From: Cohnella rhizoplanae
GTDB taxonomy: Bacteria > Bacillota > Bacilli > Paenibacillales > Paenibacillaceae
Reading direction: 5' to 3'
Assembly (NCBI RefSeq): GCF_948329515.1
Contig: NZ_CAOJCN010000001.1
Coordinates: forward strand, 921,925-985,924
Length of the DNA: 64,000 nucleotides
Positions 54,601 through 60,120 of this stretch are shown piece by piece. Numbering within the stretch: the first letter of the stretch is position 1; each line of letters starts with the position of its first letter. The notes beneath the pieces are model-generated. The model did not search any database. It was given only the letters and a program-made list of their open reading frames with translations, and had not been told where the DNA came from. The position numbers were made by a program, and so were the translations under genes.

Positions 54601-55098
54601 GTCGACGGGGAGGCTACCGACCGCTTTTCGCCGGACAATCCGATTACGCGCGCGGAGTTCGCGGCTCTAATCGTTCGTTCGCTGGGATTAAGCGCTCCCG
54701 ATGCTTCAGCAGCGTTTACCGATGTAACCGACGGAGACTGGTTCAGCGATTCGGTTGAACAAGCGGTGAACGCAGGGATTATCGAGGGCTATCAGGATGG
54801 TTCGTTCAAGCCCGATGAACGAATCACCCGCGAACAAATGGCGGCCATGCTGTCTAGAGCGATGAAATACGTGAACAAGCCAGTCGCTGCCACCGGTAGG
54901 ATGGATTCCATCCTAGAGAAATTTACGGACAGCGGATCCATCGGCGCATGGGCGAAGCCGTCGATCGCCGAGCTGCTTGAGGCTCAGATCATCAAGGGGA
55001 AATCGGCGACGACGATCGATCCGACCGCCCCTGCTAGCCGGGCCGAAGCCGTCGTCGTGCTCGCGCGGTTTTTACGGTTCATTTCGTTCATCAACTGA
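48679..55098 (+). CDS. Very large S-layer-anchored protein with two DUF4832-type glycosidase-like modules, CBM-like domains and three SLH domains
   Basis: 2139 residues. Signal peptide to about residue 39. Module 1 (about 60-515) carries RYDGDPRIGF, GLWGEWHTWPY with Glu209, GYHDDSF and SVGGEVRPE with Glu317. A proline-rich linker follows, then three CBM-like beta domains (533-690, 713-905, 910-1110; the last two are clearly related). Module 2 (about 1130-1610) carries Glu1309 and Glu1409 in the same motifs. A BIG2-like Ig domain (1614-1702), a beta-rich region (1705-1945) and three SLH domains (1953-2139; TFADVAGHWAKPEIE, GYQDGSFKPDE) complete it. DUF4832/DUF4874 proteins are uncharacterised; the two conserved Glu in GEWH and GGE fit a retaining (beta/alpha)8 glycoside hydrolase. 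It would be displayed on the cell surface next to the ABC importer. SD GAGGAGG. Catalysis is inferred, not known. Confidence 0.88.
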   Translation: MHSISARRIRNSSFSVFLAMCMLLSSVMANTAPNRAYASTDLSRVPSNPYPSPAADTTLTKHDLTAAPSPLDNPLKGFAPFYPWETETSFPHSLEWVYVPLKAVMNGPNSFTFDTGIETSLNAIAARGNQAAIRVYLEYPDKADAIPQFIHDSDIAMRHNDAFNQDEPDYDNPLMVEYLTNFIQEFGARYDGDPRIGFIHMGLVGLWGEWHTWPYDTDTSSDSYPNHMPNADTVNAIFSAYDTAFDKTKLEVRNPDLPNAGEYNFGYHDDSFGFKEGDPLQSVTQPESMGGAYYSFMTRMLEAGSENKWITESVGGEVRPEIQSQFFSGGANVDNAMDDIELTHATWMINQGGISNYNANDPTVAAGVRKMGYDLNVKSAHYNNVAQGDPLKVGVTIQNNGVAPFSYPWKVQLGVKNASGKLVKQWDTTWDITKVQPLQIRTYPEWNVAGDPKYVAFGEPYYFDTTLPDPDLGDGYYNLVMKVVNPLEAISNKAKKVGFANTNQDKEGWLNLGTVLVGDCDSPCSPPPTTPPPPPTKLLVDDYDGTPAWSGSTQNDLNQWTGSSNFANGNGAGVVEDGSLVLQYQNMSRLETNIGRNLAATSKLVLRVKGAAGGEESQVNATIGGVTKTLGQFSGDTITTSYKDLVIDLPANGVDLSQTIWSIAIAQATWNTTGTISIDEIYFTDKYESDTETGGGGGTDPGTPPDPGTQAPGLIDNFESYADDAALGQAWTEAWSDKPGSVTRTVGGASGSKGLKLSVADGDSEWSNIIHAIPEGKRDWSRYDGLSFWVNNTTSDSKDFSLNVVLQTPAANGEFGLKDGGTAMTLAADGSWRAAAFNGASLNVPAGFSGVVRIPWDQFVQAAWQCGGDQAACAGVLDPSEINGLQFGFPPKGYAHNFVTIDDILLYRADRILDGFDSYADNAALQNIWKIDWEDGDPSALRTIDKVNFAEGTQAMKLSVSPTPGKPASNWVNIKRAAFTGTDSDWSDYDGLTFWVNNISPSSKSMNLNVALVTDASKGEFSLKAGGAVKFYDAADGWKTTTLGGGSLSIAAGYKGMIRIPWDAFSQSAWQGCGACGAEFDSSKVLQIQFGFGPVSQSDNVLTIDALGLYALAGRTSGGGGGPSEPEPVDHPSAPAWATAEGTHALAYRSAPVDNPLKGLLPFYNASEEAYFTEGDDWRNRPAQLPYSLEFFYLPLSKLMNNLNDFDWTELDRRLEAVAARGNQAVFRVYLDYPNKPSGIPQFLIDEGLKTFQYEGYDNGKDATSEAPDYNDERLMGALDNFIGALGSRYDGDPRIGFIMIGLIGFWGEWHTYPYDGNLKSPNLMPTDANLKRVLTDMDDAFDSTQLVLRYPMDNSTLKTTNFDVGYHDDSFAFQTLPPSLGGQGWHFWGRIKDASATAFWKTNSMGGEMRPEIQLKMWNNDPPRYNEPSAPIEGAQGEDYYTSLNLTHASWLITQGVFQTPLAPEPLARATEGSRRMGYEYYVPAAYLEAADGRLKVGVEVENRGVAPFYYNWKVELAAQTENGIVKIWEPGWDLKEILPNTNGFDGNKLFESTTHPALSNGSYQILMRYVNPLEQINADAKAFRFANAEQNDSGWVTLGTVAVSGSAAEAPVRVTSLTAVTADHLKLAAGESKQISVAAAPAEASNPRINWSSADPAVAYVSAAGLVKAIGNGRTAITAKTSDGNIAKQFQITVSSEPDPNPPQGDTTVIPATPSPEQTKDGVKLSQEAIKTVQKTNDDGTTDTNATIDANRLQEAFQLLARQLTTLSTVTIDLKDVDDSVKVNIPANAFVNVVKDLPDASILIRSELGGYKVPIGVLDLEASAKKLGVSLEGMTIRVEVNRVSGKIADQIMAQARSDDLDLLSSSLEYRIFAQSNVRSIEIADFGSTYVERSMILPGAVDETIATALLFDPGTATFRFVPALFNKDGDRTEVVIKRNGNSIYVVASGSKTFADVAGHWAKPEIERLASKRIVDGEATDRFSPDNPITRAEFAALIVRSLGLSAPDASAAFTDVTDGDWFSDSVEQAVNAGIIEGYQDGSFKPDERITREQMAAMLSRAMKYVNKPVAATGRMDSILEKFTDSGSIGAWAKPSIAELLEAQIIKGKSATTIDPTAPASRAEAVVVLARFLRFISFIN

Positions 55099-55105
55099 AT
55101 GCTGG

Positions 55106-55134
55106 AGCCTCGGCAGGATTGCGCCGAGGCTTTT
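55106..55134 (+). terminator. Intrinsic terminator after the large SLH gene
   Basis: Stem of 8-9 bp (GCCTCGGC at 55107-55114 with GCCGAGGC at 55123-55130), 8-nt loop, followed by TTTT. Confidence 0.85.
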
Positions 55135-55153
55135 AGCGTGCATTTTGAGCGCC

Positions 55154-55159
55154 TATAAT
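55154..55159 (+). promoter_or_regulatory. -10 box for the binding-protein/kinase operon
   Basis: A perfect TATAAT about 47 nt before ATG 55206; the -35 region (TTTTAG, 17 nt upstream, 55131-55136) is weak and overlaps the T-run of the preceding terminator. Confidence 0.4.
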
Positions 55160-55205
55160 GCAATTAAAATGGTATTATTACTCCTGATCGGGGGGCGTGC
55201 CAAGG

Positions 55206-56732
55206 ATGATTCAGTTACGTCGAATTTATATGATCGGATGGCTAATCGGCATCATAGCCCTAACGTCAGCCTGCAAGATAGCGGTGGGCCCCGATGCTGC
55301 CGGAGGCGGGAGTGCCCCAGGGGCGCAGCGGGCGAGCGTCACCTTAAGGATGATCATGCCTGGAGACGAATCGGCGCGCATGCGCGAATTCATCGACAAT
55401 GAGCTGAACGCCCGCTTAAAAAAGGAATTGAATATTAAGCTGGAACTCACGTATATCCCCTGGTCGGACTATCAATCCAAGGTGGAGCTTGCCTTGTCTA
55501 CTGGCGAGAATTACGACCTGTTTTGGTACGGCATGTCGTTCGTGTCGGATTACAAGGCGAAGGGCTACCTCAGGCCGCTCGACTCGCTGCTGCAGACGCA
55601 CGGTCAGGCATTGACCGCCAACATTCCTTTGGACAACTTCAAGCAGTATCGGATGGACGGCAGACTCTGGGCGATTCCTTCCCAGGCGTTTACTTCCGCG
55701 GGCAAGTTCACGTCGGTAATGGTGCGCCAGGATTTGTTGGAATCGGTCGGTATGAAGGAAATTCGCACGATCGCCGATCTGGAAGCGTTCTATCTCAAAA
55801 TGCGCGCTGTGGATCCCAGCTACTACGGATACCTGGAGACCGACCGGGGCCAGGACGTGCTGTGGCGCGAGCTGTCGGATCAGCCCCTTACGTTCCTCGA
55901 CGAGAATCAAATGTTCGCCGTAAACGAGGAGACGGGCGCCCTCGTGAATTATCTTGAATCCGATTTGTACGAAGAGGTGGCGCGGGTACGGGAACGGTGG
56001 GTCGGCATCGGGTTGATCGACAAACGCCTCGCCGGCAACAAGGCGGCGAATATCGACGAGGAGGTCGCGGGCAAGCTGCTGTTCCGGGTAGGCGCTGTCT
56101 CCCGGGCGATGGAGAATCTGCAGACGGTCCAGAATGCCGACCCCGACGCCAAGCTCAGAGAATATTATTTGTTCCCCAGCAAACCGAAATATATCGTGGC
56201 GCCCTCCAACGAGGCTTATATGATTCCGGCAAATGCGCAGCACCCCGAGCTCGCCATGCAGTTCATGAATTGGATTCTGCAGAGCAAGGAGCACTACAAC
56301 TTCATCATCTATGGCGTGGAAGGCAAGGATTACCGCATCGAGGACGATAAAATCAAACTGCTCACCAACGACCAGTTCATGTACGAGTGGATGTGGCGGA
56401 ACAAAAATTATTTCATGGCGACGACCAATGTCGACGACTCCGTCGTGCAGGACATGATGCATAACGACGATAATGCGAAAATATCGCGAATTTTCGGCTT
56501 CCATTTCAATCCGGAACCGGTCAAAAACGAATATGCCAAAGTGCTCGCGATCTATAACGAGAAGTTTCTGCCGATCAATCTGGGAATCGTGAGCTACGAC
56601 AAGGAATTCCCCGGCTCGATGGAGGCGCTGAACAAGGCGGGATACGATAAGGTTTGGGGTGAGCTGCAGCGGCAGTACGCGGCTTTTCGGGCAGCACAGG
56701 CCGCTCGCGCGGATCAGGAGGCGTTGAAGTGA
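55206..56732 (+). CDS. Extracellular solute-binding lipoprotein paired with a sensor kinase
   Basis: 508 residues. Lipoprotein signal with lipobox TSAC (Cys about residue 21), then a Gly/Ala-rich linker and an LplA/DUF3502-type binding fold (MIMPGDESARMREFIDNELNARLKKEL, YIPWSDYQSKVELALSTGENYDLFW, YIVAPSNEAYMIPANAQHPELAMQFMNWI). ATG 55206 was taken instead of GTG 55197 because the G-rich SD suits it (10 nt). The stop overlaps the GTG start of the histidine kinase, and no permease genes follow. It could therefore act as a co-receptor presenting a sugar to the kinase, rather than only as a transporter part. It could also share the permeases at 46631-48349. Confidence 0.88.
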   Translation: MIQLRRIYMIGWLIGIIALTSACKIAVGPDAAGGGSAPGAQRASVTLRMIMPGDESARMREFIDNELNARLKKELNIKLELTYIPWSDYQSKVELALSTGENYDLFWYGMSFVSDYKAKGYLRPLDSLLQTHGQALTANIPLDNFKQYRMDGRLWAIPSQAFTSAGKFTSVMVRQDLLESVGMKEIRTIADLEAFYLKMRAVDPSYYGYLETDRGQDVLWRELSDQPLTFLDENQMFAVNEETGALVNYLESDLYEEVARVRERWVGIGLIDKRLAGNKAANIDEEVAGKLLFRVGAVSRAMENLQTVQNADPDAKLREYYLFPSKPKYIVAPSNEAYMIPANAQHPELAMQFMNWILQSKEHYNFIIYGVEGKDYRIEDDKIKLLTNDQFMYEWMWRNKNYFMATTNVDDSVVQDMMHNDDNAKISRIFGFHFNPEPVKNEYAKVLAIYNEKFLPINLGIVSYDKEFPGSMEALNKAGYDKVWGELQRQYAAFRAAQAARADQEALK

Positions 56733-58450
56733 AATCCAGCATTTTTACGAACATGGTGCTTGCCTTGCTTCTTCTGCTGACCCCGATCATTACGCTTTAT
56801 GCATACTCGAACTATACGAGCTCGCGCGTATTGACGCGGGAGATCGTCAAAGCGAAGCGGACGCAGATCCAAACGTTCGTGGGGCAGCTCGGACAAATGT
56901 TCGCCCAATACGATTCTTATCAAAAAATGCTGTACGAGAGCACGGAAGTGCGCAATCTGGCTTATCCGGATCTGCTGAGCGACGACCTGCTCCATTATCG
57001 TACGCTTAAAACGGTATCCGAGGAAATCAACCGCCTGACGGGGTATGGAAGATGGAAGGGCATCATCGCGGTCGTCTATCCGAAGACGGGAATGGTGATC
57101 AAGAGCAACTCCAGCCTGGGCGCCGTGCCCGCGGCACTGCCGGACAAAGACGGCTTCTGGAGCTATCGGACGAATCCGAAGGGCGAAGCATACTTCATTG
57201 AGACCATCTCCAACCCGGCCAAAAACGACAAGGACGAAGAGTCGGATCTGACGGTCGTGGCGAAAGTGGACGAAGGCGAGATTAAAAGCGATCTGTCCGA
57301 AATGAAGAGCAACGGGCTGGAGGATCCATTTCTATATAAGCCCGGCGATAACCCGATTTACAACTACACGGCGAATCAAGCGCTGATTCAGGAAATGCTG
57401 CCCGAGCTTGACCCGCGAGGCACTGAAGGGACGTTTGATCCGTTGCTTATCCGCACTAGCGGCGGCACGTACCAGGTACATATGGACATGGTTCAGTCGC
57501 TGGGCTGGTATCTGGTGGACTACGTACCGATCGACACGATCATGGCCCCGATCAAACGCAACCAGATGATGTTCTATTCGATCAGCGGCATGATGCTGTT
57601 CATGGCTTGCATCCTTTGCTTTTTACTGTATCGAAGCGTGCGCATCCCGTTCCGCAAACTGATGCAGGGCATGAACTTTATCGAGAAGGGCATCTATACG
57701 AGCCGGATGAAGGATCCTCCAAAGGGGGAATTCCGGTACGTCTATCAGAAGTTCAACTCGATGGCCGCGCGAATCGAAGAGCTCATCGAGGACGTGCTGA
57801 AGGAGCAGATCCGGACGAAGGAAGCCAACGTGAAGCAGCTGCAGTCGCAGATTAATCCGCACTTCCTCTACAACACGCTGGCGTATATTAAGAGCATGGT
57901 GGAGCTGGGGGAGAAGGAAGCGGCCGTTTCGATGACCATGAACCTGAGCAGGTATTACCGCTATACGACCAAGCTCAGCAGCAGCTTTGCGACCGTTCAG
58001 GAGGAATTGAATCTGGTCGAGAATTATTTGGATATTCATCGCATGCTGACGGACGATTTCGAATACGAGATCGATATCGACCCGGCGATGCTGACGATGG
58101 AGATTCCCCGCCTGACCTTGCAGCCTTTGGTGGAAAACGTGATCGTTCACGCCTTTAGAAAGCCCGTAAAGTACGGCACCGTCCGCATCCGGGGCGTACT
58201 GGAGGGGGCAGGCATCGCGCGGCTATCGGTCGATGACAACGGCGCGGGCATCGAGGCGGCGCAGTTGGAATCGCTGCAGGCGAAGATCCGCAGCGCGCCA
58301 AGCGATCGGATCGATTCCGGGTTGCAGAACGTCCATCAACGGCTGATGCTGCTGTTCGGCAAGAGCTCCGGGCTTTTCCTCGGGCCGTCCGAATGGGGCG
58401 GATTGCGCGCCGAATTGATATGGCAGGTGCTGGACGACGAGCCGCAATGA
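56729..58450 (+). CDS. YesM-type sensor histidine kinase
   Basis: 573 residues. The first membrane helix (about 5-27) and second (about 280-305) enclose an extracellular dCache-like sensor domain. A HAMP domain follows (306-370), then the His_kinase domain with QINPHFLYNTLAYIKSMV (phosphorylated His about 382), and the ATPase domain with N-box LVENVIVHAF and G-box DDNGAGI. GTG start 56729 with GGAGG 7 nt upstream, overlapping the stop of the binding-protein gene. The cognate response regulator is most likely the YesN-type protein at 43369-45006, the only one in the window. It ends 22 nt from the convergent oxidoreductase. Confidence 0.93.
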   Translation: MKSSIFTNMVLALLLLLTPIITLYAYSNYTSSRVLTREIVKAKRTQIQTFVGQLGQMFAQYDSYQKMLYESTEVRNLAYPDLLSDDLLHYRTLKTVSEEINRLTGYGRWKGIIAVVYPKTGMVIKSNSSLGAVPAALPDKDGFWSYRTNPKGEAYFIETISNPAKNDKDEESDLTVVAKVDEGEIKSDLSEMKSNGLEDPFLYKPGDNPIYNYTANQALIQEMLPELDPRGTEGTFDPLLIRTSGGTYQVHMDMVQSLGWYLVDYVPIDTIMAPIKRNQMMFYSISGMMLFMACILCFLLYRSVRIPFRKLMQGMNFIEKGIYTSRMKDPPKGEFRYVYQKFNSMAARIEELIEDVLKEQIRTKEANVKQLQSQINPHFLYNTLAYIKSMVELGEKEAAVSMTMNLSRYYRYTTKLSSSFATVQEELNLVENYLDIHRMLTDDFEYEIDIDPAMLTMEIPRLTLQPLVENVIVHAFRKPVKYGTVRIRGVLEGAGIARLSVDDNGAGIEAAQLESLQAKIRSAPSDRIDSGLQNVHQRLMLLFGKSSGLFLGPSEWGGLRAELIWQVLDDEPQ

Positions 58451-58472
58451 CGTTGTAGGCTTAGGTTCCTGA

Positions 58473-59753
58473 TCAAACCAACGTCGCTCCTGACAGTATT
58501 GAGTTCTTGAACGAAGTCATGTCGATGACAGTGCCTTGGTTCAGCCTGGACGATTCGGCGGCGAACGCCATCAGATGGCTGTCCAGCGAAGCTTGCGCAG
58601 ATGTCAGGGTGCCCCGGTAATTGCCCTCGCGCAAGTCGAGCAGAAACTGGCGCATGATGCCTTCGTCTCCGCCCTGATGTCCCGCTGCGCCTGTGAACGT
58701 AGAGATGACGCTGCCGGCGCCGCTCGAGAATTCGAACAGGTCGATCTCCTCCTTCAGCAAGTCCCCGCGAATCTCTCCCTTCGTGCCCATGATCTGTACG
58801 ATGCGGTTGATGTCGCGCGTAAAGCCGCACATGCTGAACGTCACGGTCGCCCCGCCCGCGAACTTCATGTTGACGACCTGATGATCGACGACATTATTGT
58901 CCGTCCGGTAGACGCATCGCCCATAAGGTCCGGTCAGCACGGCGTTCATCCGGTTCGCCTCTGTAGGCGGCGTGGCGATGAGCGCGGCGAACCCATTGTC
59001 TTCGAGCGGCTGCATGTAATAGCGCGGCGCCGAGTACGGGCAGGCGGCTTCGACGGCGCAGCCGTCCGTGCAGCGCTCAGTCGAGCCTGCCGGCGCTTCT
59101 TCGGCACGGAAGTGCTTCAGGGAACCAAATGAGCTGAGGCGTACGCACTCGTCGTCCACGAGCCAGCGGATCAGGTCCATATCGTGACAGGACTTGGCCA
59201 GAATCATGGGACTGGACAGCCGGTCGTTGCGCCAATTGCCTCTGACGAAGCTATGGGCATAGTGCAAGTAGCCGACGTTCTCGTTGTGCTGGATCGAGAC
59301 GACCTCTCCGATGACCCCGTCCGACAGCAATCGTTTTAGCCGCTGCCAGAAGGCAGCGTAGCGGGAGACATGGCAGATGGACAGCAGCAGACCTGCGCGG
59401 TCGGCCGCCTCGGCCATCCGGATGCATTCGAGCGGTTCGTTCGACATCGGTTTTTCCAACAGCACGTGATAGCCGCGGTCCAATGCCGCCATCGTCGGCT
59501 CGTAGTGCATCCGGTCCTGCGTGCATATGAGGACGGCGTCGCACAGCTTCGGCTGTCCGAGCAACGGCTCCCACGATTCGTACAGCTGAGCGTCGGTCAA
59601 GCCGAGCTGCTCCGCGGCTTCGGCTCTCCGCGCCGGATCCGGCTCCGCGACCGCGACGAATTCGGCCTCCTCCGGATGTAGCCGCACGTAAGGCGCATAG
59701 CTAAGGAGTCCGCGGGCTCCCGCGCCGATCAGCGCTAGTCTAATTTTAGTCAT
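58473..59753 (-). CDS. Gfo/Idh/MocA family oxidoreductase
   Basis: 426 residues. N-terminal NAD(P)-binding Rossmann fold (RLALIGAGARGLLSYAPYV) and the family EKP motif in LLEKPMSNEPLE (about residue 100). The C-terminal domain has KSCHDMDLIRWL as catalytic region and a cysteine-containing insertion (RCTDGCAVEAACPYSAPRYY, about 228-247) that could bind metal. Such enzymes oxidise or epimerise sugars, or cleave glycosidic bonds via an NAD-dependent mechanism (GH109-like). Start ATG 59753 with AGGAG upstream. It is divergent from the third DUF4832 gene and probably processes the imported sugar. Confidence 0.9.
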   Translation of the reverse strand: MTKIRLALIGAGARGLLSYAPYVRLHPEEAEFVAVAEPDPARRAEAAEQLGLTDAQLYESWEPLLGQPKLCDAVLICTQDRMHYEPTMAALDRGYHVLLEKPMSNEPLECIRMAEAADRAGLLLSICHVSRYAAFWQRLKRLLSDGVIGEVVSIQHNENVGYLHYAHSFVRGNWRNDRLSSPMILAKSCHDMDLIRWLVDDECVRLSSFGSLKHFRAEEAPAGSTERCTDGCAVEAACPYSAPRYYMQPLEDNGFAALIATPPTEANRMNAVLTGPYGRCVYRTDNNVVDHQVVNMKFAGGATVTFSMCGFTRDINRIVQIMGTKGEIRGDLLKEEIDLFEFSSGAGSVISTFTGAAGHQGGDEGIMRQFLLDLREGNYRGTLTSAQASLDSHLMAFAAESSRLNQGTVIDMTSFKNSILSGATLV

Positions 59754-59849
59754 GGCTTTAAGCTCCTATCGCTTCACTTTGTCCTTGGCAGAGCCCCGCC
59801 AGGGACTTTTTTGGCTTCGATTTTTATTATGCGGACAACGCCGGGAGCT

Positions 59850-59927
59850 GGAAAGGGTTTCTAAAGAATGGGGCTTCAATCTTAAATTTGAGGCATTTCT
59901 CCGGGCAAATCCGGTGACTTATGATGA
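59850..59927 (+). promoter_or_regulatory. Promoter element B, copy of the ABC-operon element
   Basis: Ungapped 78-nt match to 45076-45153 (67 identities, most differences in the 10 nt before the spacer centre). The -10 box TATGAT lies at 59920-59925. With element A it marks the secreted DUF4832 gene and the transporter as one regulon. Confidence 0.65.
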
Positions 59928-59930
59928 AGC

Positions 59931-59945
59931 TGTAAAGCGCTTACA
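59931..59945 (+). promoter_or_regulatory. cre-like catabolite-repression site at the start of transcription
   Basis: TGTAAAGCGCTTACA contains the palindromic AAGCGCTT core of CcpA sites; in the 14-nt alignment two outer positions deviate. It starts 6 nt after the -10 box, a place where CcpA binding represses. Confidence 0.45.
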
Positions 59946-60003
59946 AATTTCCGCGACTCGCTGGATCGCGCCTTAACCTAGTGCAGCCGAGGAGCGGGCC
60001 GAA

Positions 60004-60037
60004 GAGAAGAGAGGGCCGGAGAGAAGAGAGGGCCGGA
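60004..60037 (+). repeat. Tandem duplication of a 17-bp purine-rich unit in the leader
   Basis: Two perfect 17-nt copies (60004-60020 and 60021-60037) rich in A and G, followed directly by an orphan SD. They may have arisen by slippage. Confidence 0.75.
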
Positions 60038-60038
60038 G

Positions 60039-60047
60039 AGGAGGTGA
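60039..60047 (+). promoter_or_regulatory. Orphan extended Shine-Dalgarno in the leader of the third DUF4832 gene
   Basis: AGGAGGTGA with no start codon within the next 15 nt, about 66 nt before the working GGAG at 60106-60109. Third such element in the window, again before a secreted carbohydrate-active protein gene. Confidence 0.45.
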
Positions 60048-60120
60048 GAATCGAGGACGGCAGTAGGACTCATCGATCGAATCCGCATTCAATCCCAATC
60101 GAACTGGAGTGAACGTTGTG

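Noticed and set aside
59752..59976. 74-codon frame whose end (KEWGFNLKFEAFL) is partly repeated in translation at 45076-45153
   Set aside because: The similarity looked like protein conservation, but at 45076 the same frame is closed by TAG directly upstream and has no start, while the match ends at a -10 box. A shared promoter element explains both.
60004..60037. CRISPR-like or iterated operator repeat
   Set aside because: Only two abutting copies without spacers; a simple tandem duplication.
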